From Verrucomicrobiota bacterium (lineage in GTDB: Bacteria; Verrucomicrobiota; Verrucomicrobiia; Verrucomicrobiales; Akkermansiaceae), in the NCBI GenBank assembly GCA_009885905.1, contig VFJU01000156.1, positions 1 to 5,072 of the forward strand: a stretch of 5,072 nt of DNA, written 5' to 3'. The translations under genes were made by a program, and so were the position numbers. The notes below the pieces were generated by a model that saw only the letters and a program-made list of their open reading frames with translations, had not been told where the DNA came from and did no database searches. Positions 1 through 5,072 of the stretch are shown in pieces (positions within the stretch are counted from its first letter, which is position 1; every line of letters starts with the position of its first letter).

Positions 1-405
1 GAAGTCAGACCGTATCGGGTGAACCTTTATGCCTACGGCAGTGCATCCAATCCCCAACTCATCCTCACTTCTAACCCCCCACTGCCAGAAAATGAAATCA
101 TGACTTTGCTAGCTGCGGGCACGACTACAGAGGGACTGGGTAACCCTCAAGTTGCTTCTACGCGTGCGCTACAACTTCTCGCTGAAGAACTGAGAAGAGG
201 ACGATTTCGTTATGGCAAGCAATTGCAACCTCTATTAGGGACTCTTGATCAGGTTGATTTCAGTCTCAATCAAGCGGATCCATATTCCACCGAGTCATTT
301 TCAACAGCCACAGTTTCGATCACCGACAAGTGGTTCCTATCTGCCGGGGTAGGGGCTACCGGTGACTCTCGTGCACTCTTCATTTGGCGAATTTCTTTCC
401 GTTGA
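1..405 (+). CDS. tamB: TamB-like translocation/assembly protein, C-terminal fragment (5' end outside window)
   Basis: The reading frame is open from base 1 and ends at TGA 403-405, giving 134 residues of the C-terminal end. The real start lies upstream of the window. Visible residues 25-40 carry the TamB/DUF490 C-terminal signature NPPLPENEIMTLLAAG, matching the family pattern of a short proline-containing turn followed by an E-x-E/I helix and a small-residue turn. After this come a basic helix and amphipathic beta-strands (for example VDFSLNQAD and ATVSITDKWFLSAGVG), ending in IWRISFR. In the known family TamB is a very long, inner-membrane-anchored beta-taco protein. It spans the periplasm, docks with the Omp85 protein TamA, and helps outer-membrane protein insertion and phospholipid transport. 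The next gene is an Omp85 protein on the same strand that overlaps this one, which strongly supports the assignment. In proteobacteria the usual order is tamA then tamB; here it is reversed. The symbol rests on domain plus context, and only the C-terminal domain can be checked here. Confidence 0.88.
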   Translation, partial: EVRPYRVNLYAYGSASNPQLILTSNPPLPENEIMTLLAAGTTTEGLGNPQVASTRALQLLAEELRRGRFRYGKQLQPLLGTLDQVDFSLNQADPYSTESFSTATVSITDKWFLSAGVGATGDSRALFIWRISFR

Positions 406-2399
406 TCCATCATCGCTACATTATCGTTATTTTTTTTCTTACGGTACTTTTTTCCGTAGCAGAAACACACATCCATATCAAAGGCATGACGGCCGAAGGC
501 GAGCGTGAGGTCTTTAACCTCATGGGGGGCCGCCTTGTTCATGTCACAAACAATCCCGCTTCGCCTTCCCGCGCAGATGACGCTGCATTTCTAGTCCGGC
601 AAGTTTTACAAAAGGAAGGATACGCCAAAGTTCAAGTGAAATGGGATGTTGCCAATCGCTCAGAAATCATCCTCGCGTTGGACAAAGGCGAGCGGCTTTC
701 TCTCGGTAAAGTAACTGTCACTGGCGTGCCATCTTCCGAGGCCAGAAAGCTCTCTAAACTCTACGCCCGCCCTGCGGAAAAAGACCGCCCTATCCTTTCG
801 AAGGCTCCACCATTTAGAGAAGAAGATGTGGTAACTGGTCTCGATTATGTTAGACAAGAACTCAATGCTGAAGGCTATTGGAATGCTCAAGTAGACCTCA
901 TTGAGCGTAGCATTGATAGCGATACGGGTGTGGTAAATTTAACGATTCACGTCGAGCAAGGAGCATTATCACGAATCAACGATGTTGAAATTATCAGCCC
1001 TGATAGAAATCAAGTTTCATTGATACACTCGGCGATCGAATCATACATAAATAAAACTGCCAACACGAAAAATTTAAACTCCATGCGTCTTACCGTTGAA
1101 GAATTATTTATGAGTGATGGTTACCCAGACGCAAATATTATGATGGGACTCAATCATATTTCCCCGCAGTTTGTTCCAACATTTCATATCAATCTGGGTA
1201 AGCGCGTTAGAATTCGTGATATTCGTGCATCGGGTCTTGTCCGCACTAAAACTAACAGAGTCGAAGCTCTTACAAGGCAATTGGAAGGCAATTGGTATGA
1301 TGAAGTCGCGATGAATAAGCGCATACGCAGCTTTCTTGGTAGTGGAGCATTTTCTTCCGCTCGAGTTGAAATTATCGATACAGATCAGAGTGACTACGTC
1401 GATGTCACTCTACTATTTGAGGAAACAAAAGCGAAAGACGTCAGTATCGCAGCGGGTTTTGATTCTTATTACGGACCTATTCTGAGAACCACTTACACCG
1501 ACAGAAATTTAAGGGGAGAGCTACTCGGATTCAGCTCTGGATTTGAGTTTAGCTCACGAGGGGTATTAGGTGAAACTCGTCTAACAAATCCATGGTTGTT
1601 TGGGAGTGATGTTACAGGAACAGGTCGAATTTTTGCACTCGTTGATGGGCGAGAGGGGTTCAGTACTTATTCAGCTGGCTTTGATGGAACCACCACATGG
1701 GTGGGTGGAGACCACTACATCGTTGATTTACTTGCTGGGTATTCACTCGTAAATATCAATGCGGAGGGGCTTCCTACTTCCGAACTTGGTGAAACAGTTT
1801 ACGCACAGCCTCGGCTCAGATTGACTCAGGCAATTGACTTTCGTGACAATGATGTTTTGCCGACGAAAGGTTGGCATTTGGCTATACCTCTTGAAGTGGG
1901 CGCAGCCGTGGGTGACTGTTCTAGCAGTTATGCTCTGGCAGAAATCTCTGGTGCGTGGTACCGTTCTCTCAATAGCGATTATCAAGTGATCCTAGGCGGA
2001 GCATGCGGATTTATTATTCCTTCTGGTGATAGTTCTAGTTTTCCGATCAATTTGCGCCAGTTCAATGGGGGTGCCCGTAGTGTTCGTAGTTTCCCTGAAC
2101 GCGAACTTGGTCCTCGTGTGGATGGTTACCCAATCGGTGGTGAAGCAGCATGGCACGCGAATGCAGAATTGATACGTAGCATCATTGGCAGCTTAAAAGC
2201 TGTTACATTCTTTGACGCTGGGGGAATCTCACAGCAGTATGACACGCTAGAATTCAGCAATATAGACTTAGCTGTAGGTTTTGGCCTGCGACTCGATTCT
2301 CCGGTCGGACCCATCCGTGTTGAATATGGATACAACCTCACGCGAGCGCCTGATGAGCCAGTTGGCACCATCCATTTTGCCATTGGCGTGGCATTTTAA
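384..2399 (+). CDS. Omp85/TamA-family outer membrane protein (POTRA repeats plus beta-barrel)
   Basis: Complete gene, up to 671 residues. It is the probable outer-membrane partner of the TamB-like protein encoded just upstream, acting in barrel assembly or envelope transport. The N-terminus is a signal peptide: a basic n-region (HHR), a hydrophobic core IIVIFFLTVLFSVA, then the mature protein from about residue 27. Four POTRA-like segments can be drawn at about 27-105, 106-195, 196-275 and 276-352, each ending in a beta-strand after a glycine turn. The barrel covers about 353-671 and contains a D-R-N-L-x-G turn, VRSF at 567-570, FFDAGG from 609, and a C-terminal beta-signal ending in Phe (GVAF). 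E. coli TamA has 577 residues and three POTRAs, so this protein is longer; BamA has five. The TTG at 384 is the longest possible start (an in-frame stop lies at 363-365). TTG 402 is an attractive alternative, because it overlaps the upstream stop as TTGA and keeps the signal peptide (665 residues). Neither has a Shine-Dalgarno sequence, so translation is probably coupled to tamB. I would not call it BamA because of the TamB neighbour. The only two cysteines are in the barrel (512 and 541). Confidence 0.9.
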   Translation: MANFFPLIHHRYIIVIFFLTVLFSVAETHIHIKGMTAEGEREVFNLMGGRLVHVTNNPASPSRADDAAFLVRQVLQKEGYAKVQVKWDVANRSEIILALDKGERLSLGKVTVTGVPSSEARKLSKLYARPAEKDRPILSKAPPFREEDVVTGLDYVRQELNAEGYWNAQVDLIERSIDSDTGVVNLTIHVEQGALSRINDVEIISPDRNQVSLIHSAIESYINKTANTKNLNSMRLTVEELFMSDGYPDANIMMGLNHISPQFVPTFHINLGKRVRIRDIRASGLVRTKTNRVEALTRQLEGNWYDEVAMNKRIRSFLGSGAFSSARVEIIDTDQSDYVDVTLLFEETKAKDVSIAAGFDSYYGPILRTTYTDRNLRGELLGFSSGFEFSSRGVLGETRLTNPWLFGSDVTGTGRIFALVDGREGFSTYSAGFDGTTTWVGGDHYIVDLLAGYSLVNINAEGLPTSELGETVYAQPRLRLTQAIDFRDNDVLPTKGWHLAIPLEVGAAVGDCSSSYALAEISGAWYRSLNSDYQVILGGACGFIIPSGDSSSFPINLRQFNGGARSVRSFPERELGPRVDGYPIGGEAAWHANAELIRSIIGSLKAVTFFDAGGISQQYDTLEFSNIDLAVGFGLRLDSPVGPIRVEYGYNLTRAPDEPVGTIHFAIGVAF

Positions 2400-2467
2400 T
2401 CGTTGAATATTGAATGATACTCTTTGACAGGCTTGATTCAATCCACACCGCACTGTAAAATAAATTC

Positions 2468-2917
2468 ATGGAGAATGTTCTTAACTTATGTAAAGGCATG
2501 GAGGTTGTATCCTTCGCTATTGGCGACACCCTATTTCCTGACGGAGGTCAGACGGGTTGCCTCTATATCTTAATTTCAGGAGCTGTTGATGTGAGTAAAG
2601 GCGACAGTTTGCTCGCAAAAATACGTGAACCTGGTGCGATTCTGGGTGAGATTGCGGTTCTTTTGGATCAGCCTCACTCGGCAAGGGTGGAAGCAACCGA
2701 ACCGACGACTTGTTACGTGAGTCATGCAGGAAAAGACTTTCTAATGTCTCGCCCAGAGTTTTCGCTAGCAGTTGCTGAGTTATTAGCGCTCCGATTGAAA
2801 GGTATGATTGAATACCTAGCAGATATCAAAGCCCAATACGAAGACCGAAAAGATCACCTCGGTATGGTTGATGAGCTTTTATTAAATCTTGCTCACCGCA
2901 TTCCGCGTAAGCGCTAA
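2468..2917 (+). CDS. Small stand-alone cyclic nucleotide-binding domain protein (no DNA-binding domain)
   Basis: A 149-residue protein. Residues 11-93 form a cNMP-binding jelly-roll: the entry strand around FAIGDTLFPDGG, then LYILISGAVDV (32-42, the usual Y-x-I-x-x-G turn), then the phosphate-binding cassette GEIAVLLDQPHSARVEA (60-76). Gly60 and Glu61 fit the canonical cassette. The position normally held by the phosphate-contacting arginine (PRSA/PRTA) is His70, with an Arg three residues later, so binding of cAMP or cGMP is uncertain. The C-terminal 55 residues are predicted helical and very charged (EYLADIKAQYEDRKDHLG, then MVDELLLNL), with no helix-turn-helix. It is therefore not a CRP/FNR-type transcription factor; it is more likely a ligand-sensing or protein-interaction module. 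I recall similar CNBD proteins with a DHLGMVDE-like tail in other Gram-negatives, but have not checked this. The ATG start has no obvious Shine-Dalgarno sequence, and the next in-frame ATG (2498) would cut into the domain edge. The gene is co-oriented with the Omp85 gene after 68 bases, so it may be read through from it or have its own promoter. Confidence 0.85.
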   Translation: MENVLNLCKGMEVVSFAIGDTLFPDGGQTGCLYILISGAVDVSKGDSLLAKIREPGAILGEIAVLLDQPHSARVEATEPTTCYVSHAGKDFLMSRPEFSLAVAELLALRLKGMIEYLADIKAQYEDRKDHLGMVDELLLNLAHRIPRKR

Positions 2918-2919
2918 TA

Positions 2920-3648
2920 TTACCATTCGACGAATTCAACCGACTCAAGGGAATACCACTCGGCCCGCTTCGACTTTAGGTCTAAAATGATATGTGTTGG
3001 CTCGTTACCCAGTTGCATTCCAGCATTAAAAACCAAGCTTTTACCAATGCGGGTGTACCAAGAACCCAATGCGTAGAACGGGGCGTTATGAATGTGACCA
3101 CTGAAAACAATATCGGGTTGATAGAACTGAATCCATTCCATCACAACAGAGTCACCACCGTCATGGCGACCCGTCCATGCGACCGGGGTGCCCGCCGGTG
3201 GGTTATGATGCAACCAAATCCATGTTTTTTTTGACTTAGCAGAATCGGTGGCGAGTTTGTTTTCAATTCTAAGTTTTGTTTCGGGTCCGTCCCACCAAGG
3301 ACAGACGGTAAATAAGATGTCACCACATTCGTAGGATTCGTAGTCTGGTTTTAGAGTCGACGAATTCAGTGACTCCATCCAAACCGCAGCGCGCTCACCA
3401 TCCGTGAGAGTTTCGTGGATGTCATGGTTTCCAGAAGCCGATAACAAGACCCGACTCGAAGCGAAGCGGTTCATGTATTTACCCACAACCACCTCTTGAA
3501 CGTCCAAATCAACTCTTGAACTCAAGTCCAGCATGTCGCCGGCAAGCACCAACAGGTCGAAATCATTCAAATGCTCTCCGATCCAGTCAAATTGACGGAG
3601 CGCGTAATGAAGATCGGCAAGGGCGAGAATTCGCATCGGGTCGATCAT
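2920..3648 (-). CDS. Calcineurin-like metallophosphoesterase
   Basis: A cytosolic metal-dependent phosphoesterase of about 242 residues with no signal peptide or membrane segment. All metal-site motifs are present (numbering from the ATG at 3648): D-L-H at 12-14, G-D-x-x-D at 37-41, G-N-H-D at 73-76, the H-H-N-P-P histidine block at 147-151, and G-H-I-H at 184-187. This is the full set for a two-metal calcineurin-like active site, so the enzyme should be active. The family includes cyclic-nucleotide phosphodiesterases, nucleotide pyrophosphatases and protein phosphatases. The substrate cannot be read from the motifs. CPWWDG at 116-121 sits between the catalytic blocks and may help define the subfamily. 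Three starts are possible: TTG 3672 (250 residues), ATG 3648, and ATG 3636, which gives MRILALADLH, a typical N-terminus for the family. A TATTAT -10-like element at 3672-3677 would put the transcript start inside the TTG version, favouring one of the ATGs. The gene is convergent with the cNMP-binding gene, with 2 bases between stops, and divergent from the methyltransferase gene. Confidence 0.9.
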   Translation of the reverse strand: MIDPMRILALADLHYALRQFDWIGEHLNDFDLLVLAGDMLDLSSRVDLDVQEVVVGKYMNRFASSRVLLSASGNHDIHETLTDGERAAVWMESLNSSTLKPDYESYECGDILFTVCPWWDGPETKLRIENKLATDSAKSKKTWIWLHHNPPAGTPVAWTGRHDGGDSVVMEWIQFYQPDIVFSGHIHNAPFYALGSWYTRIGKSLVFNAGMQLGNEPTHIILDLKSKRAEWYSLESVEFVEW

Positions 3649-3777
3649 GGTCGACTTGGCAACCGAGCGCAATAATACGAGTAGAAAAATAACATGAATT
3701 CTCTAATTTGAGGTGTATTTCAAATCTCGAGCTAGACCTCTGGCAATGTTTCGCATTCAATTCCTTGCCACGTTCTT
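3649..3777. other. Divergent intergenic region between phosphoesterase and methyltransferase genes
   Basis: About 130 bases separate two divergently read genes, so it must hold the promoters for both if neither is transcribed from farther away. The centre (3681-3710) is AT-rich. On the minus strand TATTAT (3672-3677) matches the -10 consensus at five of six bases, but no good -35 hexamer lies 16-18 bases upstream. On the plus strand TTGAGG at 3708-3713 could be a -35, but there is no convincing -10 at the right distance. I see no clear operator, repeat, riboswitch or small RNA. The frame open through 3708-3890 is out of frame with the methyltransferase and has no recognisable product. Confidence 0.4.
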
Positions 3778-4347
3778 ATGAGTCTTCTTTTTTTCAAACG
3801 CGTTCTCGCGAACCCAATTCGAGTTGGTTACATCGTTCCGAGTTCGGGTTTTTTAACACGAAAAACTGCCAGGTGTATCGATTTCTCTAAGCCGCGAGTG
3901 GTGATCGAACTTGGACCCGGCGAGGGTTGCCACTCCCGACAGATTGTTCGCCGAATGAACCGCGAATCGACGTTGGTTCTTATTGAGTTAGACGATCATT
4001 TTGCCGAGCACCTCAAAAAACAATTCGCCTACGATCAACGGGTCATCGTAGTTCATGGAGATGCATTGCATTTAGCAAACACGCTGAAAGATATGGGTAT
4101 TTCAAATCCCGACTATATCGTTTCCGGCATTCCGTTCACGATCATGGAAAGTGAACTTCGTGAAAAATTGCTCGATAGCATTTCTCGATCGATGGGTCCT
4201 AACACCGTTTTTATTACCTACCAGTTTTCTCTTCAAATTTCAGAGCATGAACTTTTTGATCTCTCCCGAAGCGATCTTTGTCTGCTCAATGTTCCTCCGC
4301 TCACCGTGATGGAATTGAAGAAATCTGAGTTGGCACTCAATGCCTGA
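3778..4347 (+). CDS. Class I SAM-dependent methyltransferase, PmtA/KsgA-like (possible phospholipid N-methyltransferase)
   Basis: A 189-residue Rossmann methyltransferase. Motif I, which binds S-adenosylmethionine, is VVIELGPGEG (41-50). The acidic residue ending beta-2 is Glu70 in VLIELDDHF. GDA at 94-96 gives the adenine-contacting Asp95. Motif IV is VSGIPF (115-120), followed later by YQF (148-150) and NVPP (171-174). The N-terminal stretch FFKRVLANPIRVGYIVPSS (from residue 5) is a basic, amphipathic helix followed by a P-S-S turn. In the phosphatidylethanolamine N-methyltransferase PmtA this region helps attach the enzyme to the membrane, and the S-G-I/L-P motif IV and the late N-x-P-P block also recall PmtA. 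The related rRNA adenine dimethyltransferases (KsgA/Erm) normally have N-L/I-P-F/Y at motif IV and an extra C-terminal helical domain, absent here, so lipid N-methylation is the better guess. Substrate remains inferred. The ATG at 3778 is the first usable start after the in-frame stop at 3733-3735; it has no Shine-Dalgarno sequence. The gene is convergent with prfA with a 3-base gap. Confidence 0.83.
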   Translation: MSLLFFKRVLANPIRVGYIVPSSGFLTRKTARCIDFSKPRVVIELGPGEGCHSRQIVRRMNRESTLVLIELDDHFAEHLKKQFAYDQRVIVVHGDALHLANTLKDMGISNPDYIVSGIPFTIMESELREKLLDSISRSMGPNTVFITYQFSLQISEHELFDLSRSDLCLLNVPPLTVMELKKSELALNA

Positions 4348-4350
4348 TTA

Positions 4351-5072
4351 TCAAATACCCGCTTCTGCAAGTCGTTCATCCATCTCTGTTTTTTGGAGTT
4401 CGTTGGTGATCTCGGTCAGATCGCCAGCAATGACGCCAGTAAGGTTGTGCGATGTGAAACCGATGCGGTGATCGGTGATGCGACTTTGGGGAAAGTTGTA
4501 AGTGCGGATTTTTTCGGAGCGATCGCCAGAGCCAATAAGGGATCGGCGGTGACTGGAGTACGCCTCTTGTTGATCGCGTAGTTTTTGTTCATAAAGTTTA
4601 GATCGAAGGATTTTAAGCGCCATTTCTTTATTTTTAATCTGAGAGCGCCCATCTTCACAGCGAACATAAAGCCCCGTAGGCAAATGGAAAATCTGCACTG
4701 CAGACTCAGTGCGATTCACGTGCTGACCACCCGCACCGCCCGCCCGACAAACTTCTATTCGGAGGTCCTCAGGCTTGAGTTCAACATCGACTTCCTCCGC
4801 TTCAGGTAGAACGGCGACCGTAACCGTTGACGTATGGACTCGGCCTTGGGTCTCTGTGGCCGGAACCCTCTGGACTCGATGTACACCGGATTCATATTTC
4901 AAATAGCGGAAAACTTCCTGCCCAGTTATTTTAAGAATCACCTCTTTAAAACCACCCACCTCTGAGGGACTGCTTTCGATGTGTTCACATTTCCACCCCC
5001 TCAGGTCGGAGTAGCGTTGGTACATTCTCATCAGTTCTGCTGCAAACAAGGATGCTTCATCGCCACCGGCAC
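4351..5072 (-). CDS. prfA: Peptide chain release factor 1 (RF1), C-terminal two-thirds, 5' end outside window
   Basis: The frame is open to the right window edge, giving about 240 of the usual ~355-360 codons. The first visible residues are AGGDEASLFAAEL, a standard RF1 stretch just after domain 1, so roughly 120 N-terminal residues are missing. The stop-codon recognition tripeptide is P-A-T (4855-4863), the RF1 type that reads UAA and UAG; RF2 would have S-P-F. The catalytic GGQ loop lies at 4723-4731 within RAGGAGGQHVNRTESAVQI. It places the glutamine in the peptidyl-transferase centre and is the target of the methylase PrmC. Downstream, GSGDRSEKIRTYNFPQSRITDHR is the conserved domain 3 segment, split here only by residue choice (ITDHRIGFTSHNL follows). 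The end EAGI is typical. The gene's own stop is TGA, so RF2 rather than RF1 terminates it. prmC, which often follows prfA, is not next; the convergent methyltransferase is. The PAT and GGQ motifs make this call essentially certain. Confidence 0.97.
   Translation of the reverse strand, partial: AGGDEASLFAAELMRMYQRYSDLRGWKCEHIESSPSEVGGFKEVILKITGQEVFRYLKYESGVHRVQRVPATETQGRVHTSTVTVAVLPEAEEVDVELKPEDLRIEVCRAGGAGGQHVNRTESAVQIFHLPTGLYVRCEDGRSQIKNKEMALKILRSKLYEQKLRDQQEAYSSHRRSLIGSGDRSEKIRTYNFPQSRITDHRIGFTSHNLTGVIAGDLTEITNELQKTEMDERLAEAGI

Noticed and set aside
270..542. Minus-strand open frame of 90 codons across the tamB-Omp85 junction
   Set aside because: It lies opposite two well-supported genes, has a lysine-rich low-complexity composition and no recognisable domain; it is a shadow of the real frames.
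2409..2442. Inverted repeat ATTGAAT...ATTCAAT (7-base arms, 20-base loop) after the Omp85 gene
   Set aside because: The stem is short, AT-rich and the loop long, with no U-tract; it is too weak for a terminator and not specific enough to call an operator.
2424..2461. Possible promoter for the cNMP-domain gene: TTGACA at 2424-2429 and TAAAAT at 2456-2461
   Set aside because: The -35 matches the consensus perfectly, but the spacer to the only good -10-like sequence is 26 bases, far from 17, and the hexamer at the right spacing is poor. It may still contribute, but cannot be called.
1743..2529. Several minus-strand open frames of 61-85 codons within the Omp85 gene and the gap after it
   Set aside because: They mirror the barrel-coding sequence, overlap each other in different frames and have no family features.
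3708..3890. Open frame from a TTG in the divergent intergenic region
   Set aside because: It runs out of frame into the methyltransferase, whose own frame has clear motifs; the product (MRCISNLELDLWQCF start) resembles nothing known to me.
4332..4344. Hairpin GGCA-CTCAA-TGCC at the end of the methyltransferase gene, considered as a bidirectional terminator
   Set aside because: The stem is only 4 base pairs and no run of T follows directly on either strand.
4387..4394. T-run (GTTTTTTG) just inside the prfA 3' end, as a terminator tail for the methyltransferase transcript
   Set aside because: No GC-rich hairpin precedes it on the plus strand.
4393..4809. Plus- and minus-strand open frames inside prfA
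   Set aside because: They overlap the conserved RF1 coding sequence, including its GGQ region, in other frames.

Overview
This window comes from a Gram-negative (diderm) chromosome. An Omp85 outer-membrane protein and the C-terminal end of a TamB-type protein can only belong to a cell with an outer membrane. All genes look chromosomal and intact. I see no mobile element, CRISPR array, tRNA or rRNA. Base composition is balanced to slightly AT-rich throughout, and no gene stands out as recently acquired. The wording of the release factor and the tamB-before-tamA order remind me of Verrucomicrobiota (Opitutae-like) genomes. That is recollection, not a search result, and should be held loosely.

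Layout. Positions 1-405 (+) are the 3' end of a tamB-like gene, cut by the left window edge. It overlaps the start of a complete Omp85/TamA-family gene (384-2399, +) that has a signal peptide, about four POTRA domains and a C-terminal beta-barrel. After a 68-base gap comes a small stand-alone cyclic-nucleotide-binding-domain protein (2468-2917, +). It converges, with only 2 bases between stop codons, on a calcineurin-like metallophosphoesterase (2920-3648, -). A divergent intergenic region of about 130 bases (3649-3777) leads to a short class I SAM methyltransferase resembling PmtA/KsgA (3778-4347, +). That gene converges, with a 3-base gap, on prfA for peptide chain release factor 1 (4351-5072, -), which is cut by the right window edge.

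How the genes may work together. TamB and the Omp85 protein are expected to form one envelope-spanning machine: TamB bridges the periplasm and the Omp85 partner is the outer-membrane anchor. The cNMP-binding protein and the phosphoesterase are neighbours and could form a nucleotide-signalling pair, but nothing in the sequence proves it. The methyltransferase probably acts on phospholipid or rRNA. prfA is housekeeping translation termination. No clearly new multi-gene system is visible. The points most worth a second look are the altered VRGF/Y motif in the barrel, the missing canonical phosphate-binding arginine in the cNMP domain, the very tight convergent gene pairs, and the lack of Shine-Dalgarno sequences at all four visible starts.
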